A stretch of 64,000 bases of DNA from Clavaria fumosa (GCA_951802425.1 OX637802.1:434001-498000), one strand, 5' to 3'; positions 44,111 through 54,960 are shown, numbered from the stretch's first letter. Translations and numbers: made by a program. The notes: generated from the letters alone by a model not told the origin.

Positions 44111-44399
44111 CTCTTGGTCTGCGAGCATATGATGTAGGTTTTCCTCAGGGCTTTTGCTTGAGTTCAATGGGCATCACAAAAGAATTGTGGATTGGGGGCA
44201 AAAGATTTCATGAGTCACACATAAATCCTTGTGGAGCAATGCCACTGCAATGGACACTATGCCTTATAAGGCATCTCATATTGCATATTCATGCCAGAGT
44301 GCAATGCAATATGTGATATGCATGCAGACTCTGAATTCCCTGTGTCCCATGGTGGGACCTCCTTGAATTTAATGCATTACAAGAGTTATGTAATATTGC

Positions 44400-44425
44400 C
44401 ATATGCAATATGAGCAATTCAACTG
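44400..44425 (-). repeat. Terminal inverted repeat at the 5' end of the pogo relic
   Basis: On the minus strand it starts CAGTTGAATTGC next to a TA (44426-44427). It matches the orphan end at 35768-35830 and lies about 300 bp upstream of the transposase N-terminus. The matching 3' end near 42450 was not found. Confidence 0.65.
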
Positions 44426-44689
44426 TAGTAATAATTCCCTATGTTGAAATTGAGTTCTTCCCCCCTTATGCTCTTTGTGAGGGACCTGGGCTGACACCTT
44501 GTTTAATTTGGATGAAAATGGCAATTCTGCTCACCCTACTCCCCCTCAATGACCTTGCCAGCATGCAGCAAATGGTTGAGCAGATATGGAATACCTCTTT
44601 CCATGATGAAGAGGACCAATAGACTTCAAATTCTTTATTCATCCTCCTCATGAGCAATTTCACCTTGATGATCCACAGCTGTGCCTCTC

Positions 44690-44905
44690 AATGTCAATAT
44701 ACCTTTCATTGTCTGCCCATTCTTCTGAGGCAACATACAAAGCTGTGCACAAAAGCATCAAGGAATGCTATCCTGACAGTGCAATGCTGTCCTTTGACCA
44801 AGTTCACAACTGACTCAAATCATTAAGTGGGGTTTTGCCACTCTATTTTGACATGTGTGTCAATAGTTGTGTTGCCTTCATCAGCACATTCTCCAAGCTT
44901 GAGAC
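44690..44905 (+). pseudogene. Tnp2-like (CACTA-type) transposase fragment, left part
   Basis: Encodes YKAVHKSIKECYPDSAM, then GVLPLYFDMCVNSCVAFIS and FSKLET, a block I know from basidiomycete Tnp2-family transposases (DMCxNSCxAYTGPF). It is cut after GAGAC by the TRIM-like element and resumes at 48057 with CPFCGEDCF. Confidence 0.65.
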
Positions 44906-45050
44906 TGTGAGGACAGCCACACCAGGCCAACTACTGGTGCTTAAGACCACTCAGCCAAAAGGCCACAATACTCAATCCAGATTGAGTATGCCTGTTGGTC
45001 CTTATATAGCACATGTAATGTCACTCTCCCATCCTGTATGGGTCATGACA
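44906..45050 (-). repeat. 3' LTR of the TRIM-like element
   Basis: 145 bp, TGTCATGACCC at 45050 to CTCACA at 44906 on the minus strand. Confidence 0.88.
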
Positions 45051-45229
45051 TTACCTCCCCCTTTAGGTCCAATCACCCTAGATTGGACATGTGCCATAAT
45101 CAGGCCCCCACCATTGAAGGTGTAAGCCAAGTTTCTGGTTCTGGGGTACCCAGTGTCAGGTCTCATGGACCTTATTTATAAGCATTGGGTCCTATGTTGG
45201 TCTTTATAGACCATGTGCTGGACCCCTGA

Positions 45230-45455
45230 CCCACAGGTCACATTTACCCCTCAGGTCATGTGCCACCCCACCTTGAAGGTCACACACACACTGTTGGCAC
45301 ATGTGACCCAATGGGTCACATGATGTCACATGATCTGCACAGCCACATTAGGTCACATGATCAGAGGTGTCACACCCATGTCACAGGTCATGTGACTACA
45401 TGGGTCACATGGCAACAGGTCATGTGATGGTCAGGTCACATGGCTTCACCCAAAC
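45230..45455. repeat. Cluster of TCACATG/CATGTGA motifs in the TRIM interior
   Basis: About eight TCACATG or CATGTGA motifs within 225 bp, mostly in GGTCACATGR context. They resemble the palindromes of the gypsy LTRs after CpG loss. Confidence 0.6.
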
Positions 45456-45626
45456 CATGTGCTTTCTCTGGGAGTTGAACCCTTGGGGCCAGATCGGCTG
45501 TCATGAGATAAATCTGTTATGAGATCAAGTCGCTGCAATTTCAACCCGCGAGTCAGCAATCTCGGTGGTCACATGTGACAAGTAGCATAGCACAACAGTA
45601 TACAGTATCTTTGCCTGGCTGGCGCA

Positions 45627-46937
45627 ATGCCAGAGCGACCCCGCTTCCCCAAAGATAAAAGAAACAGGAAACTAGTTGCACCCATTGCTGGGGCTGCTGC
45701 CGCTGTAGTCACAATCAACATAGCTCCCCTGTTGTTCAGGACACCCCAGAACACCTCAATATTGACTGGTCAGGCATGGGTTCAGGAGTTGCTCGCTGGC
45801 CATCCTCGCCGTTTCCACAACATGATTGGCATGTCAAAATATGTATTCAGAAAGCTTGCTCAAGAGTTGCAGATTCATGCTGGATTGCAGAACACGAAGC
45901 ACATCACACTTGAGGAGCAACTGGCTTTGTTCTTGCACATGTGTCGTACAGGTGGAAGTCACTGTGACATGCAGGAGCGCTTTCAGCATAGCCCTGATAC
46001 AATATCAAAGTGAGTGATACCTCAGTAAATGAGACATTCTGACTGCAATTTTGTAGGATATTCCATCGTTTGCTTGGAATGATCACCTCAGCACAATTTT
46101 ATAACTGATACATCAAGCTTCCCCCTTGCAATCAGGTACCAAATGAGATCAGAGACAACCCGAAGCTATTCCCTTTCTTTGAGCACTGTTGTGGTTCCAT
46201 TGACTGTTCCCATATCGACACATTTGTCCCTAGTGACATGGTCGCATGGTACAGAAATCGGAAGGGCCGTGTTTCCCTCAATATTCTTGCCACTTGCACC
46301 TTTGGCATGCTCTTTTCATACATCCTTTCTGGCTGGGAAGGTAGTGCTGCGGATAGTCGAATATTTGACGATGCACGACATCATGGACTTGTCATCCCAC
46401 CTGGGACATTCTATCTTGCAGATGCCGGTTTTCCATTGTGTGACACGCTCCTTGTGCCATATCGAGGTGTCCGATACCATCTTCAGGAGTGGGGCCATGC
46501 ACCACAAAGGTCAGTTCCACTGTTGATGCCCAATGTTTGTCTGTTTCTGATTGTCTGTCAATGCAAGGCCTGCAAATTATAAAGAGCTCTTCAATCTCCA
46601 TCATGCACAAGCCCGAAATGTGATTGAACGCATCTTTGGTGTGGCGAAGCGACGGTTCTGAGTTGTAGGTGTTGCTCCCGAGTACAATCTTCAAGTTCAA
46701 AGTTTGCTGGTACCTGCTGTCTGCATCCTACACAACTTCGTTCGCATCCATGACCCTGATGACTTTGATGGCATGGAAGAAAATGTTGAGCAACAATACC
46801 AAGCAGAAGGAAGAGCACAAGAAGATGTGGCAGGTGCGATTACTCAAGTAGAACGTGATCGAGCAGGTCAGAGACGAGATGATATTGCTCATGTGATGTG
46901 GGAGCAGTATGTAGAACATACACAAAGAGACATTTGA
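45627..46937 (+). pseudogene. Harbinger DDE transposase, two premature stops
   Basis: Starts MPERPRFPKDKRNRK. Two introns fit well: 46010-46056 (GTGAGT...CTGAC...TAG) and 46510-46567 (GTCAGT...AAG). The catalytic set is visible: GSIDCSHIDTF (Asp 1), FYLADAGFPL (Asp 2) and NVIERIFG (Glu). Stops interrupt it as TGA after AQFYN (46106-46108) and as TGA after AKRRF (46660-46662, where related proteins have Arg). It ends at TGA 46935-46937. The domain is DDE_4/HARBI1-like, which cleaves DNA during cut-and-paste transposition together with the Myb partner. Confidence 0.88.
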
Positions 46938-46957
46938 TTGTTACAAGAAAAAAAGTA

Positions 46958-47726
46958 TCAGGAATAAGAAAGCTCATCCTGAATGCATGCTGTCCTGAGT
47001 TCCTTCTCGTCAATGGCAAGGTAGGTGTCTGCAGTCACAATGTCCTTCCTGAAGAGGTGCATGGCCTTGATGCGTTCCTCTCTGCTCAGAGAGTCATCAG
47101 TCATAACCATCTTGATTGCATGGGTGCAGCATTGTGGTGTGCTAGAGTCATGACTGTCAGAAGCTGACATGGACAATGCAATCGAAGACAGCGCATCGGC
47201 AACACCCTGCACTGCGATTGGGCCAGAGAGACGTGAGCGTTTTGGCGCAGTGGAATCCAAATCCGCATATAATAGCATGATACCTGAATATATGCCGTCC
47301 AGACATTGTTGTCTGCGGTTACCATCTTTGTTGGTCATCCCACCCAAAGCCAGACAGTCCTCGAAGCCTTTGAACAACAAGGAATTGGGCTTTCAGCTGT
47401 GATGAAGTCAGTCATACAAGCAAGCTACGAGAAGGAGGTTTTCGCACCGTGCCCCAGCGGTCATTATGCCCTTTCGCCTTCTTGGCAGTCCCACCACTCA
47501 ACTTCTCACTCCCAGCAAGAGCCTGCTCAGCCGCAACCCAGACCACCTTCTTCCAACTGTTGTCAGCCTGGTTCCCAGCCGCTTGCTGAGACTTGAGCAT
47601 TTCAATCAGTGTGTTGTCATCGGCCGAGGACCATTTTGCTTTCTTCAGTGGGCCTTTCAATTTCTTTGAGAATTTTCTTCCATCATTAGGAGGCGCATTC
47701 TCCTTGTTCTGAGTGACTGAAGCCAT
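46958..47726 (-). pseudogene. Harbinger Myb/SANT-like accessory protein
   Basis: Starts MASVTQNKENAPPND. The Myb_DNA-bind_3-type domain is AKWSSADDNTLIEMLKSQQA, QADNSWKKVVW, KGHNDRWGT, then after a 51-bp intron (47397-47447) LKAQFLVVQRLRGLSGFGWDD. A one-base frameshift near 47320 separates it from VTADNNVWTAYIQ. The C-terminal part is open from about 47290 to the stop at 46958. In Harbinger elements this protein binds DNA and brings in the transposase. Confidence 0.82.
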
Positions 47727-47912
47727 TGAAATATAAAGTCAAAGCAGAGTGAGCACAGCATATACTGCGGCATTACTCGGCGTGACACGACACCAAACAG
47801 TTCACTCCGAGATCAAATATCTCATTTTCAAGTCATAACACTATCAAACCATGGGAATAAAATTTGGCTGGAAACAAAATGATTTTGCAGCAGCCAATCT
47901 GGCCCTTGACCT

Positions 47913-48051
47913 GGCCAACTACTGGTGCTTAAGACCACTCAGCCAAAAGGCCACAATACTCAATCCAGATTGAGTATGCCAAAGTTGGTCCTTACATAGC
48001 ACATGTAATGTCACTCTCCCATCCTGTATGGGTCATGACAGGGTCATGACA
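47913..48051 (-). repeat. 5' LTR of the TRIM-like element, truncated
   Basis: Lacks the outer 20 bp present at 44906-44925 and has an 11-bp duplication at its other end (48030-48051). Confidence 0.8.
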
Positions 48052-48056
48052 GAGAC

Positions 48057-48297
48057 ATGCCCTTTTTGTGGTGAAGATTGCTTCCAGCAGTCTCATGGCC
48101 TCTCTACATCTATTCCTCACAAGGTCTGCATGTCTGGGATGCCTCAAGTGATACAGAGTTCATATCATATCCTTCATTGGCCTTTGGGGCAGCTGATGCC
48201 ATAGGAATGGCTGTGCTAAGTGGCTGGGTTGGACACCATGGTCAAAATGGATGTTGCCTCCTTTGCCCCATGCCTGGGTGGCACAAGCCAGGTGTGT
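48057..48297 (+). pseudogene. Tnp2-like transposase fragment, right part
   Basis: Continues the 44690-44905 fragment with CPFCGEDCF, then AADAIGMAVLSGWVGHHGQN and GCCLLCPMPGWHKPG (48190-48297), a cysteine-containing block of basidiomycete Tnp2-like proteins. The frame then runs into a G-rich minisatellite. Confidence 0.65.
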
Positions 48298-48790
48298 TGG
48301 CAGCAAGCAGGGGGTGTCAGGAGGTGTGGCAGTGAGCAGGGGGGGGGGGGGTGCCAGGTGTGGTAGCAAGTGGGGCGCCAGGAGGTGTGGCAGCAAGTGG
48401 GGGTGCCAGGTGGTGTGGTAGCGAGCAGGGGGGCGCCAGGAGGTGTGGCAGCAAGTGGGAGGGGGTGCCAGGCAGTGTGGTAGTGAGCAGGGGGGTGCCA
48501 GGAGGTGTGGCAGCAAGCCGGGGGGGGGGGGGGGGGGGGGGGCGCCAGGCGGTGTGGTAGTGAGCGGGGGGGCGCCAGGCAGTGTGGCAGAGTGCAGGGT
48601 GGCATGGGCAGCAAGCAGGCGCCAGGTGGTGTGGTGTGGTGCGAGGTAGTATGGTCAGCAAGCAGGGGCCACCAAGTGGCATTGGCAGCAAACAGGTGGC
48701 ACCAGGTAGTGTTGGTAGCGAGCAGGGGGCACCAGGTGGAGTGGCAGCAAGTGGGGGGGTGCCAGGGTGATGTGAGCAGCAAGCAGAAGC
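48298..48790 (+). repeat. G-rich ~30-bp minisatellite with a 23-G run
   Basis: About 16 variable units of GCAAGCAGGGGGGTGCCAGG followed by AGGTGTGGCA. The plus strand is strongly G-biased, and 48520-48542 is 23 uninterrupted G. Open frames across it are by-products of the repeat. Confidence 0.88.
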
Positions 48791-49700
48791 TGGACTGACC
48801 ACCCATAGCTACTGCCATCTCATCTTTAGAGACATTGGAGATCATAGCCTTGAGGAAGAACAAAATTAGTTTATGTTCATATAGTCTGGCTTGCACAATG
48901 AACAATGAGTGTTGTTGTAATCATGCTGGCGATATGTGGGGCAATGAGGTGAAAACTCGACGAGGTACAGTGGCTGTGCCTGCATTGGCAAAGAGAAGGA
49001 ATTGGACTCCTCAATCTGAATTGGCTGCTGCTATGTCGACTGCAAGCATCCCTCACTGCTGTGCCCTCTGCCACCTGCCATACAACTCAGATGCCCTACT
49101 TGTAGCTCATGCAATTCTTCCCCACACATTTCCTTGCCAGCAAGATTCTTGCTTGTGCACTTTCACATCAGACATCAGTAGAAATATCCATCATCATGAT
49201 ACCCACCAATTGGCCCTCAACATTTGGTTTAATGGTGAGTTTTAAGCATTTTCCAGGCCCTATATCTCATAAAACATCTGCAAAGGCAAGAGAGTGCAAG
49301 TCCAGCATAACATCACAACTGGTTTATTTGAATGCCCATGTGGGCAATTCACCTCTGAGACACCCAACCCCATTTACCACCATGCAAAACAGCACAGACT
49401 CAGAACTGATCCTACACCAAAGGAACCCATTCGAAGGAGCACCCAAATTTCTAGTGCAACATCAAGCTGCTTGGACCATACAGAATATGATCTCCCCCTA
49501 CCCAACCACAAAATGGACAATCCAGAGTGTAGTGATGTTTCAGAGGATGGTGATTTCCCTGAATATTGTGATTTCCTTGAAGGTGGTGATTTCTCACATC
49601 CTCACCATTCCCCAAGTGCTAAGCTGTTTTCCAGAGCACAGCGATCTTCTGGAGCCCAGCAAATTTCCTGAGTGTCATGACCCAACACACCCCGTTACGG
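48791..49700 (+). other. Possible zinc-finger relic of a transposon
   Basis: Two cysteine/histidine-rich stretches can be read: CCALCHLPYNSDALLVAHAI (near 49060-49120) and ECPCGQFTS...HHAKQH (near 49330-49400). They resemble C2H2-like fingers at the start of basidiomycete transposases, but frames are short and the assignment is weak. Confidence 0.35.
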
Positions 49701-50330
49701 GCTGCCTGACGTGTCCCCACACTCAATGACCACTCCTGACTCAATTCTGCCACCCGATGATCATCCCAAACCTACAATCAGCAATTCTGCATGTGGACCA
49801 TAATTCTGATGGACTCTGTGCACTTCACTGTTGTTCAGCCAATGTCAGGGAACCTTGGGAAATGAGTGGAGTCAGTTTAGGACTTGCAGAGTGGCCTCTA
49901 GACAAGCTAGCAAAGGTCCCCTGATGATATTAGACTTTGGGGTTTGGATATGGTGGCTGAAACATGTTTCTGGGCAATTTCTTAGTATTTGTTTTATAAC
50001 TTCTTCTTTGCAGACTTTCTTTGACACCATCCCATTTTAGATACTTACTTACTATATAATCCTCGAAGCTGTAGTAGATACTACAGCATATGACATAAAC
50101 TTGATTACCTGCTTACATGCAAGGATTGCTGTCAAGAGCTGCCTTAGGTACTTGACTGAGTGTTGCATAGTGGCCACCCTCTCATGCACACTCTGGGTCA
50201 AAACTTCCCCTCATGCTGTCCTGCTATCTCCCACCTTCTCTCACCACACCCACACCTCTTCCTGTTGATGCGGCCTGCATGTGGAATTCCTGCCCACCAT
50301 CGGAATTGCCACTATGCCCCTCCTCACTGT
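49701..50330. other. No recognisable feature
   Basis: No supported gene or repeat. Confidence 0.4.
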
Positions 50331-50810
50331 TGTTTATACTTGTATTTAGGTGGAATTGACCTACCCTTGACAGCCTTTGGGGCAGCCGATGCCATAGGAA
50401 TGGCTGTGCTAATTGGCTGGGTTGGACACTATGGTCAAAATGGATGTTGCCTCCTTTGCCCCATGCCTGGGTGGCATAAGCTAGGTGTTGGGGTGTACTA
50501 TCCTGTGATGTTGAGGCCAGAAGGGTTGGGTATACCACCCACATCAAGCCACCCAGATATCAACATCAATACTATTGCCACGCCATCATCTGTATGTTTT
50601 GTGCTCTCTCAAGTGCAAGTGCTAATCATACTACTTAGAAATCAACTGATAAATGCATTGAATGTCCCTGCATTCTCTTCTGGCCCTGCCTTTTCTAGCA
50701 GTTTGGGTTCAGATTCACCAACTTTGGCAGTACCCACTTTATCTCCTGAGCTTGAAGCTCTTCAGCATGTCAATTATCCCCAAGTCAAGCATTGGGTGTG
50801 AAAACATGGT
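50331..50810 (+). pseudogene. Second Tnp2-like transposase fragment
   Basis: Near-identical over about 110 bp to 48172-48297 (ADAIGMAVLIGWVGHYGQNG, CCLLCPMPGWHKLG) and continues with VGVYYPVMLRPEGLGIPPTS, which the first copy lost to the minisatellite. Later codons are in broken frames. Confidence 0.6.
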
Positions 50811-51007
50811 GACAACACACAGATTTCTGTAATAAAGTGGACAAAGATGATCTTGATGGCAAGGTAAGTAGCTGGTTTCTCTCACATCAGCTTCAATTGC
50901 TTTCATTGCTGAACAGGAGGCTTCAATGATGGAGGCAACAGAGGTGAGTGATTTGACTATGTTTCCTCACTGTTTTTAATCTAATCCAATGCCCTACCAG
51001 AGTGGCA
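50811..51007. other. No recognisable feature
   Basis: Unassigned sequence. Confidence 0.35.
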
Positions 51008-51235
51008 CTTTTGTTGCCCACTCCAAGTCCATGAAGCAGTTGGTGCAGCCTGAGTCAACAAGGGCTTTTGTAGTTGCCCATTTGCCAGTGCTGAGAGCTT
51101 CCAGGTGCACCTGGATGGCACATTATAATCTACCAACTGTTGGGTCATGTGACTTGCCCATGATCTTCCTGCAACTCTTTAGCAACCCTTTTCCTGGCTT
51201 TTCTCACATGCTTATGTAAGCAATCTTGACACGCA
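51008..51235 (-). pseudogene. Gypsy fragment: protease joined to LTR piece
   Basis: Bases 51008-51118 are complementary to the protease region (VDSGCTNCFMDLEWA equivalent). Bases 51128-51235 match the 5' part of a B/C-type LTR in minus orientation, ending CTTGACA. The intervening 4.5 kb of the element is missing. Confidence 0.72.
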
Positions 51236-51823
51236 GCCCAAGAAGGTAACAAGCCCTGGGCCCTTGGCTCAGGCCAGGGCCTGGCATGCATCCATGTGAC
51301 TTTGTTGATCTGCATGTGATAGTGTCATTCATCAGATAGGCATCTAATGTTTTACCTTTTCATTCTTGGGGTGCGTGGTGTCTACTACTGGCACATGATC
51401 AAGCATGCAACACCTAAAGTGATCAAATATCCACCTTTTTCAAGTTTCAACTGACAACAATAACTGTTTCAGGGTTTTGGTACTTCCAACTTGATCTCAT
51501 ATAAGATGCTCATGAAGATGCTTGGAAAAGTGACCAATATCCCACTATGTCTGGTGGTGCAGTTGGTCCCAATGGGGGTCTTCTTCCTGCTGATGCAGAT
51601 GATGACACTCTGCTCTCTGTGACCCCTGAAGTGGCCTCCATTTCAACTTCTCAGCCTGTCTGAAGACAGATTCCAGCTGTGAAGCTCCTCAGTGACAACA
51701 CAGAGCCACCAATCTTATCTTCTCACCAGCAGGCCATCCATGCACAGCAAGAGTCTGATGTTCTGGCTGTAGATCCCACAAGCAAATGCACTGCTGAGAC
51801 TGCATTTCTCAACAACTGAAATC
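51236..51823. other. No recognisable feature
   Basis: No supported gene. Confidence 0.35.
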
Positions 51824-52310
51824 TATCAGACTGGGTCTCACACAACTTAATGTAAGGTCATGACAACAATACTAACATAAGGGGAAAAAAGTAAAGTAAA
51901 AGTATATATACTGAATGCTGCAGCATTTGCCAGTGTTCCCATGCTCAGACCTCTTGGGTCACATGATGCACCAAGGCACAGGTCAGGTGACTTTGGGTAC
52001 TACATAATCTGACCCTCAGCCACAGGTCATGTGACCTTCCAACAACCCTCCTGGGAGGGTTCGGTCACACAATGTGTGACAAGAAGATGACATCTTGGCC
52101 AACAAAAGGCCCATCACATGCCACTCACCATCTTTCGTTGAATAATACACTATATAATTCAGTGCTTCTTGCCCAAACTGCCCTCCTCATCTTGACACTT
52201 GACTCAACTCTGACCCTCTGCACCCAAATCTCACTACGATTTTGAACAACAACCCTCCCTGGTTTCTCCACAACTCCTCTTTGGGATGGCTTATGTAAGC
52301 AATCCTAACA
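51824..52310 (-). mobile_element. 3' LTR of gypsy copy F with internal insertion
   Basis: A/D-type LTR on the minus strand (TGTTAGGATT at 52310, CTGATA at 51824), about 280 bp plus a 207-bp insertion at 52052-52258. Confidence 0.85.
52052..52258. mobile_element. SINE-like insertion in the F LTR
   Basis: 195 bp of unrelated sequence with a 12-bp direct duplication of target (CAACAACCCTCC at 52040-52051 and 52247-52258). A variable-length TSD of this size suggests target-primed insertion. No coding capacity and no clear Pol III boxes were found. Confidence 0.6.
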
Positions 52311-52315
52311 TCACC

Positions 52316-53052
52316 ACCCTCTTAAGGCTGGGTGTCTCAACCTGCCAACTTTGCTTTCTCAGGGTGTTGCTGGAAGAAGTCATGGAGTAGTGTCACCACA
52401 TTAGTGAGGTTCCACTGAGGCTCCCAGGTATTCTCCTCTACAGGGTATCCCAACCACTTCACCAGGTACTTCACCCCTTGTCCCACCTTTTTGACATCCA
52501 GGATCACTTCAACATCATACTCCAAGTGGTCATTGTCAATCATAGGGGGTGGAGGAGGAGGTAGGTTCTGAGAGGGGGAAGATGGGGGATGGTATGGTGT
52601 CAACAACAGTTCATTGAAGACTTGATGGATACACCAGGCCCGAGGGAGCTTGAGGTGATACCCAGGAGGTCCCACCTTCTCCTCAACCATGAAGGGGCCT
52701 GCACACTTGTTGTCAAGCTTTTTAGAGGGCTGGTCCATCTTTAAGTTCCTAGTGTCCAGCCAGACCAGATCTCCCTTGGAGTACTCACGACTCAGGCACT
52801 TTCCCACATCATAGCTCTTCTTCATTGCTGCTGCCACTTTCTCCATCACCTCTTTGGCTGCTCTTTGGGATTCTGTGAGCTTAGCCAGCCACTCATCTGC
52901 TGCCAGGTTCACCTCTGTGGGCAGGCAGAGTCCCCCATTCCATGGGTGCCAGCTGTACTCAAGGAAGAAGGGTGTCTGTCCTGTTGCTGAGTGCTCGCAG
53001 TTGTTGAGGGCAAATTCCGCAGTGGACAACCACTCAGCCCAGTCATCCTGAA
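52316..53052 (-). pseudogene. Gypsy copy F, integrase end and chromodomain
   Basis: About 240 codons from DDWAEWLSTAEFALNN through the GPF module to the chromodomain YLVKWLGYPVEENTWEP. It ends at a premature TGA (52339-52337) shortly before the family stop. Truncated at 53052, where Harbinger-related sequence begins. Confidence 0.9.
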
Positions 53053-53055
53053 GAG

Positions 53056-53665
53056 ATTCAAAGCCAACGCAAATTCTACCCATATTTCAAAGACTGTATA
53101 GGTGTGCTTGATGGCAGCCACATCCCAGCTCATGTCCCAGAGGTCTATTGTGCATCCTACCAGAATCAGAAGGGCCAAATCTTGCAAAATGTGCTGGCAG
53201 TTTCATTGATAGATATGAGATATGAGATTCCTCTATGTCTTGCCAGGCTGGGAAGGGAGTGCTCCTGACACTCATGTCTATGAAGATGCATGGATGACAG
53301 ACTTCATCATTCCTATTGGTCAGTACTACCTTGCTGATGGTGGGTATGGTGGCTCTGACTCGCTCTTGGTGCCAGCCCCAGAACTATCAGGAATTATTCA
53401 ACCTCCATCATGCACAACTCCACAATGTTGTTGAGCACATCTTTGGTGTCTTCAAGAAGTGCTTCAAGGTTCTTGTCATTCCACAAGAGTACTGCCTTTG
53501 CACACAGGCACAGATTGTGTCTGCACTTGCAGTCATTCACAACTTCATCCAGATCTATGACCCAAATGACATCACAGACAATGAGCTTGAAGACAATGAG
53601 GATGATGAACCAGATATTCATGGCAGGCTTCAGGGCCATATAACAGCAGAGGAGTGTGGATGAGC
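53056..53665 (+). pseudogene. Second Harbinger-like DDE transposase relic
   Basis: Pieces in three frames: YPYFKDCIGVLDGSHIPAHV (Asp 1, near 53105), LPGWEGSAPDTHVYEDAWM with YYLADGGYGG (Asp 2, near 53335), and NYQELFNLHHAQLHNVVEHI (Glu, near 53435). The N-terminal half is absent. It is diverged from the 45.6-kb copy. Confidence 0.8.
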
Positions 53666-54268
53666 AGCTGCATGTAGGGATGCAATTGCAAAAGCAATGT
53701 GGTCAGATTACAAGGCCCAAAGGCATCATTGACCAATGCAAATAACATTCATGTTGTGTTACTACAGTCCATCATGTACCAAGAACAAGAAAGATGTAAT
53801 TACTTTGGATTACAAGCCTTTTGAAGCTGTGATTGAAGGAATTGAGTACAGGAAGATGCTTTCTTGATAGCAAGGTACATGTTGGCCACTTCTGCACTCT
53901 CCATTATTATCTCCACAACCTCATTGAACTTGTCTTCAGAAAGTCCTTCAGTGTCTTCAAAGGCTGAGATTGCTTCTGCCTTCCAGCTTGAAATCTACTG
54001 GTCCTCATCCTGCAGCAACTACAATAGAATTCACAATTGTCTGCATTGATGCCTGCATTGAGTCAGCAACACTGGCCAGCCCCTCTCCAGCCATGACACG
54101 CCTAGACTTGTGACAGTGATTGCCAGTCTTCTTGGCCTGCCTGCCGCTTTCTTCATCCTGGAAGTGCTCAAATCAAATAATATCTCAATAGCAAGAGAAC
54201 AAGCATACACTATCATGCTTGTGATCTGAAACGTGTGTATTCTCCCTTTTCCTCACTGCTAGAGTCTC
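53666..54268. other. Between the two Harbinger-relic genes
   Basis: Presumably the C-terminal parts and 3' regions of both relic genes; no motif assigned. Confidence 0.4.
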
Positions 54269-54960
54269 CTACAATAAATGTAGCTTCAGAGGACACCAAG
54301 GGATGTGAGCATGACTCACCAAATTCATGAAATGATCATCAGAGGGTGTTTCTTCATGAAGAAGGGTGGGATTGATGACAGGTTGATACTTGGAGGATGA
54401 TGAGGCCAATGTGGTTGTTTGAGATCTTGCCTGCACTTGTCCTGCTTGGAAAGTGTGCTGCCCAGTCACATGAGTACTGTCAATGAGCTCAGATATGTTG
54501 TCATACAAAGGGAATGGTTTCTTGCACCATGGCTTGCCCTTTGGATGTTTCTGACAGCCCATAAGAGCACCTTCTGCATCACAATGAAGCACAGACTCAC
54601 ATCAAAATATGCTTCCCATACTTCCACTGCTGCCATCACCATCTTGAATTCATCATCCCAGCCAAAGCCTGATAATCCACAGAGTTCTTTTACAATATCA
54701 AATTCTTGCTTGAGCTGAACTACAGTTACTAGTATTTGGGTCAGAAGAATGATAAGATCACTCACACCTGCTGCCAATGGCTTTTGATTGCCTGGACACC
54801 CTTCACAATCCCACCTGAGATGTGCTCACTACCAGCCAAGGCCACCTCACATGCAGTGAAGGCCACCAGCTTCAGGTTGTTGTTGCCCCAGTTGCCTTTT
54901 CCTTTCTCTTTAGCCAGGGTTTTGACTAGAAGGGCCTCATCTGAAGATGTCTATTTTGTC
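54269..54960 (-). pseudogene. Myb/SANT-like partner of the second Harbinger relic
   Basis: LKQEFDIVKELCGLSGFGWD (54700-54641) is followed by VWEAYFD and, in another frame, HPKGKPWCKKPFPLYDNISE (near 54550-54490). Same convergent arrangement relative to the transposase as in the complete copy. Confidence 0.72.

Larger units (their letters stand above)
45486..47905. mobile_element. Complete PIF/Harbinger element
   Basis: 2420 bp. Terminal inverted repeat GGGCCAGATYGGCTG (45486-45500 and 47891-47905) with flanking 3-bp duplication TTG (45483-45485 and 47906-47908). It has the two convergent genes typical of the superfamily: a DDE transposase (+) and a Myb/SANT protein (-), with about 20 bp between their stops. 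Both genes are damaged. Confidence 0.9.
44906..48051 (-). mobile_element. TRIM-like miniature LTR element with nested Harbinger
   Basis: 145-bp LTR at 44906-45050 and a partner at 47913-48051 that has lost about 20 bp at one end and carries an 11-bp tandem duplication (GGGTCATGACA) at the other. Flanking duplication GAGAC (44901-44905 and 48052-48056). A purine tract (AAAGGGGGAGGTAA on the minus strand) abuts the 3' LTR at 45051-45065. After removing the Harbinger insert, only about 430 bp of non-coding interior is left, as in TRIM elements. Confidence 0.78.

Noticed and set aside
48216..48905. 229-codon minus-strand frame rich in Pro, Cys and His
   Set aside because: Composition and periodicity come from the G-rich minisatellite on the other strand.
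52052..52258. U2 snRNA-derived pseudogene
   Set aside because: Only about 20 bases resemble the U2 5' hairpin, with an insertion, and the branch-recognition sequence is not seen.
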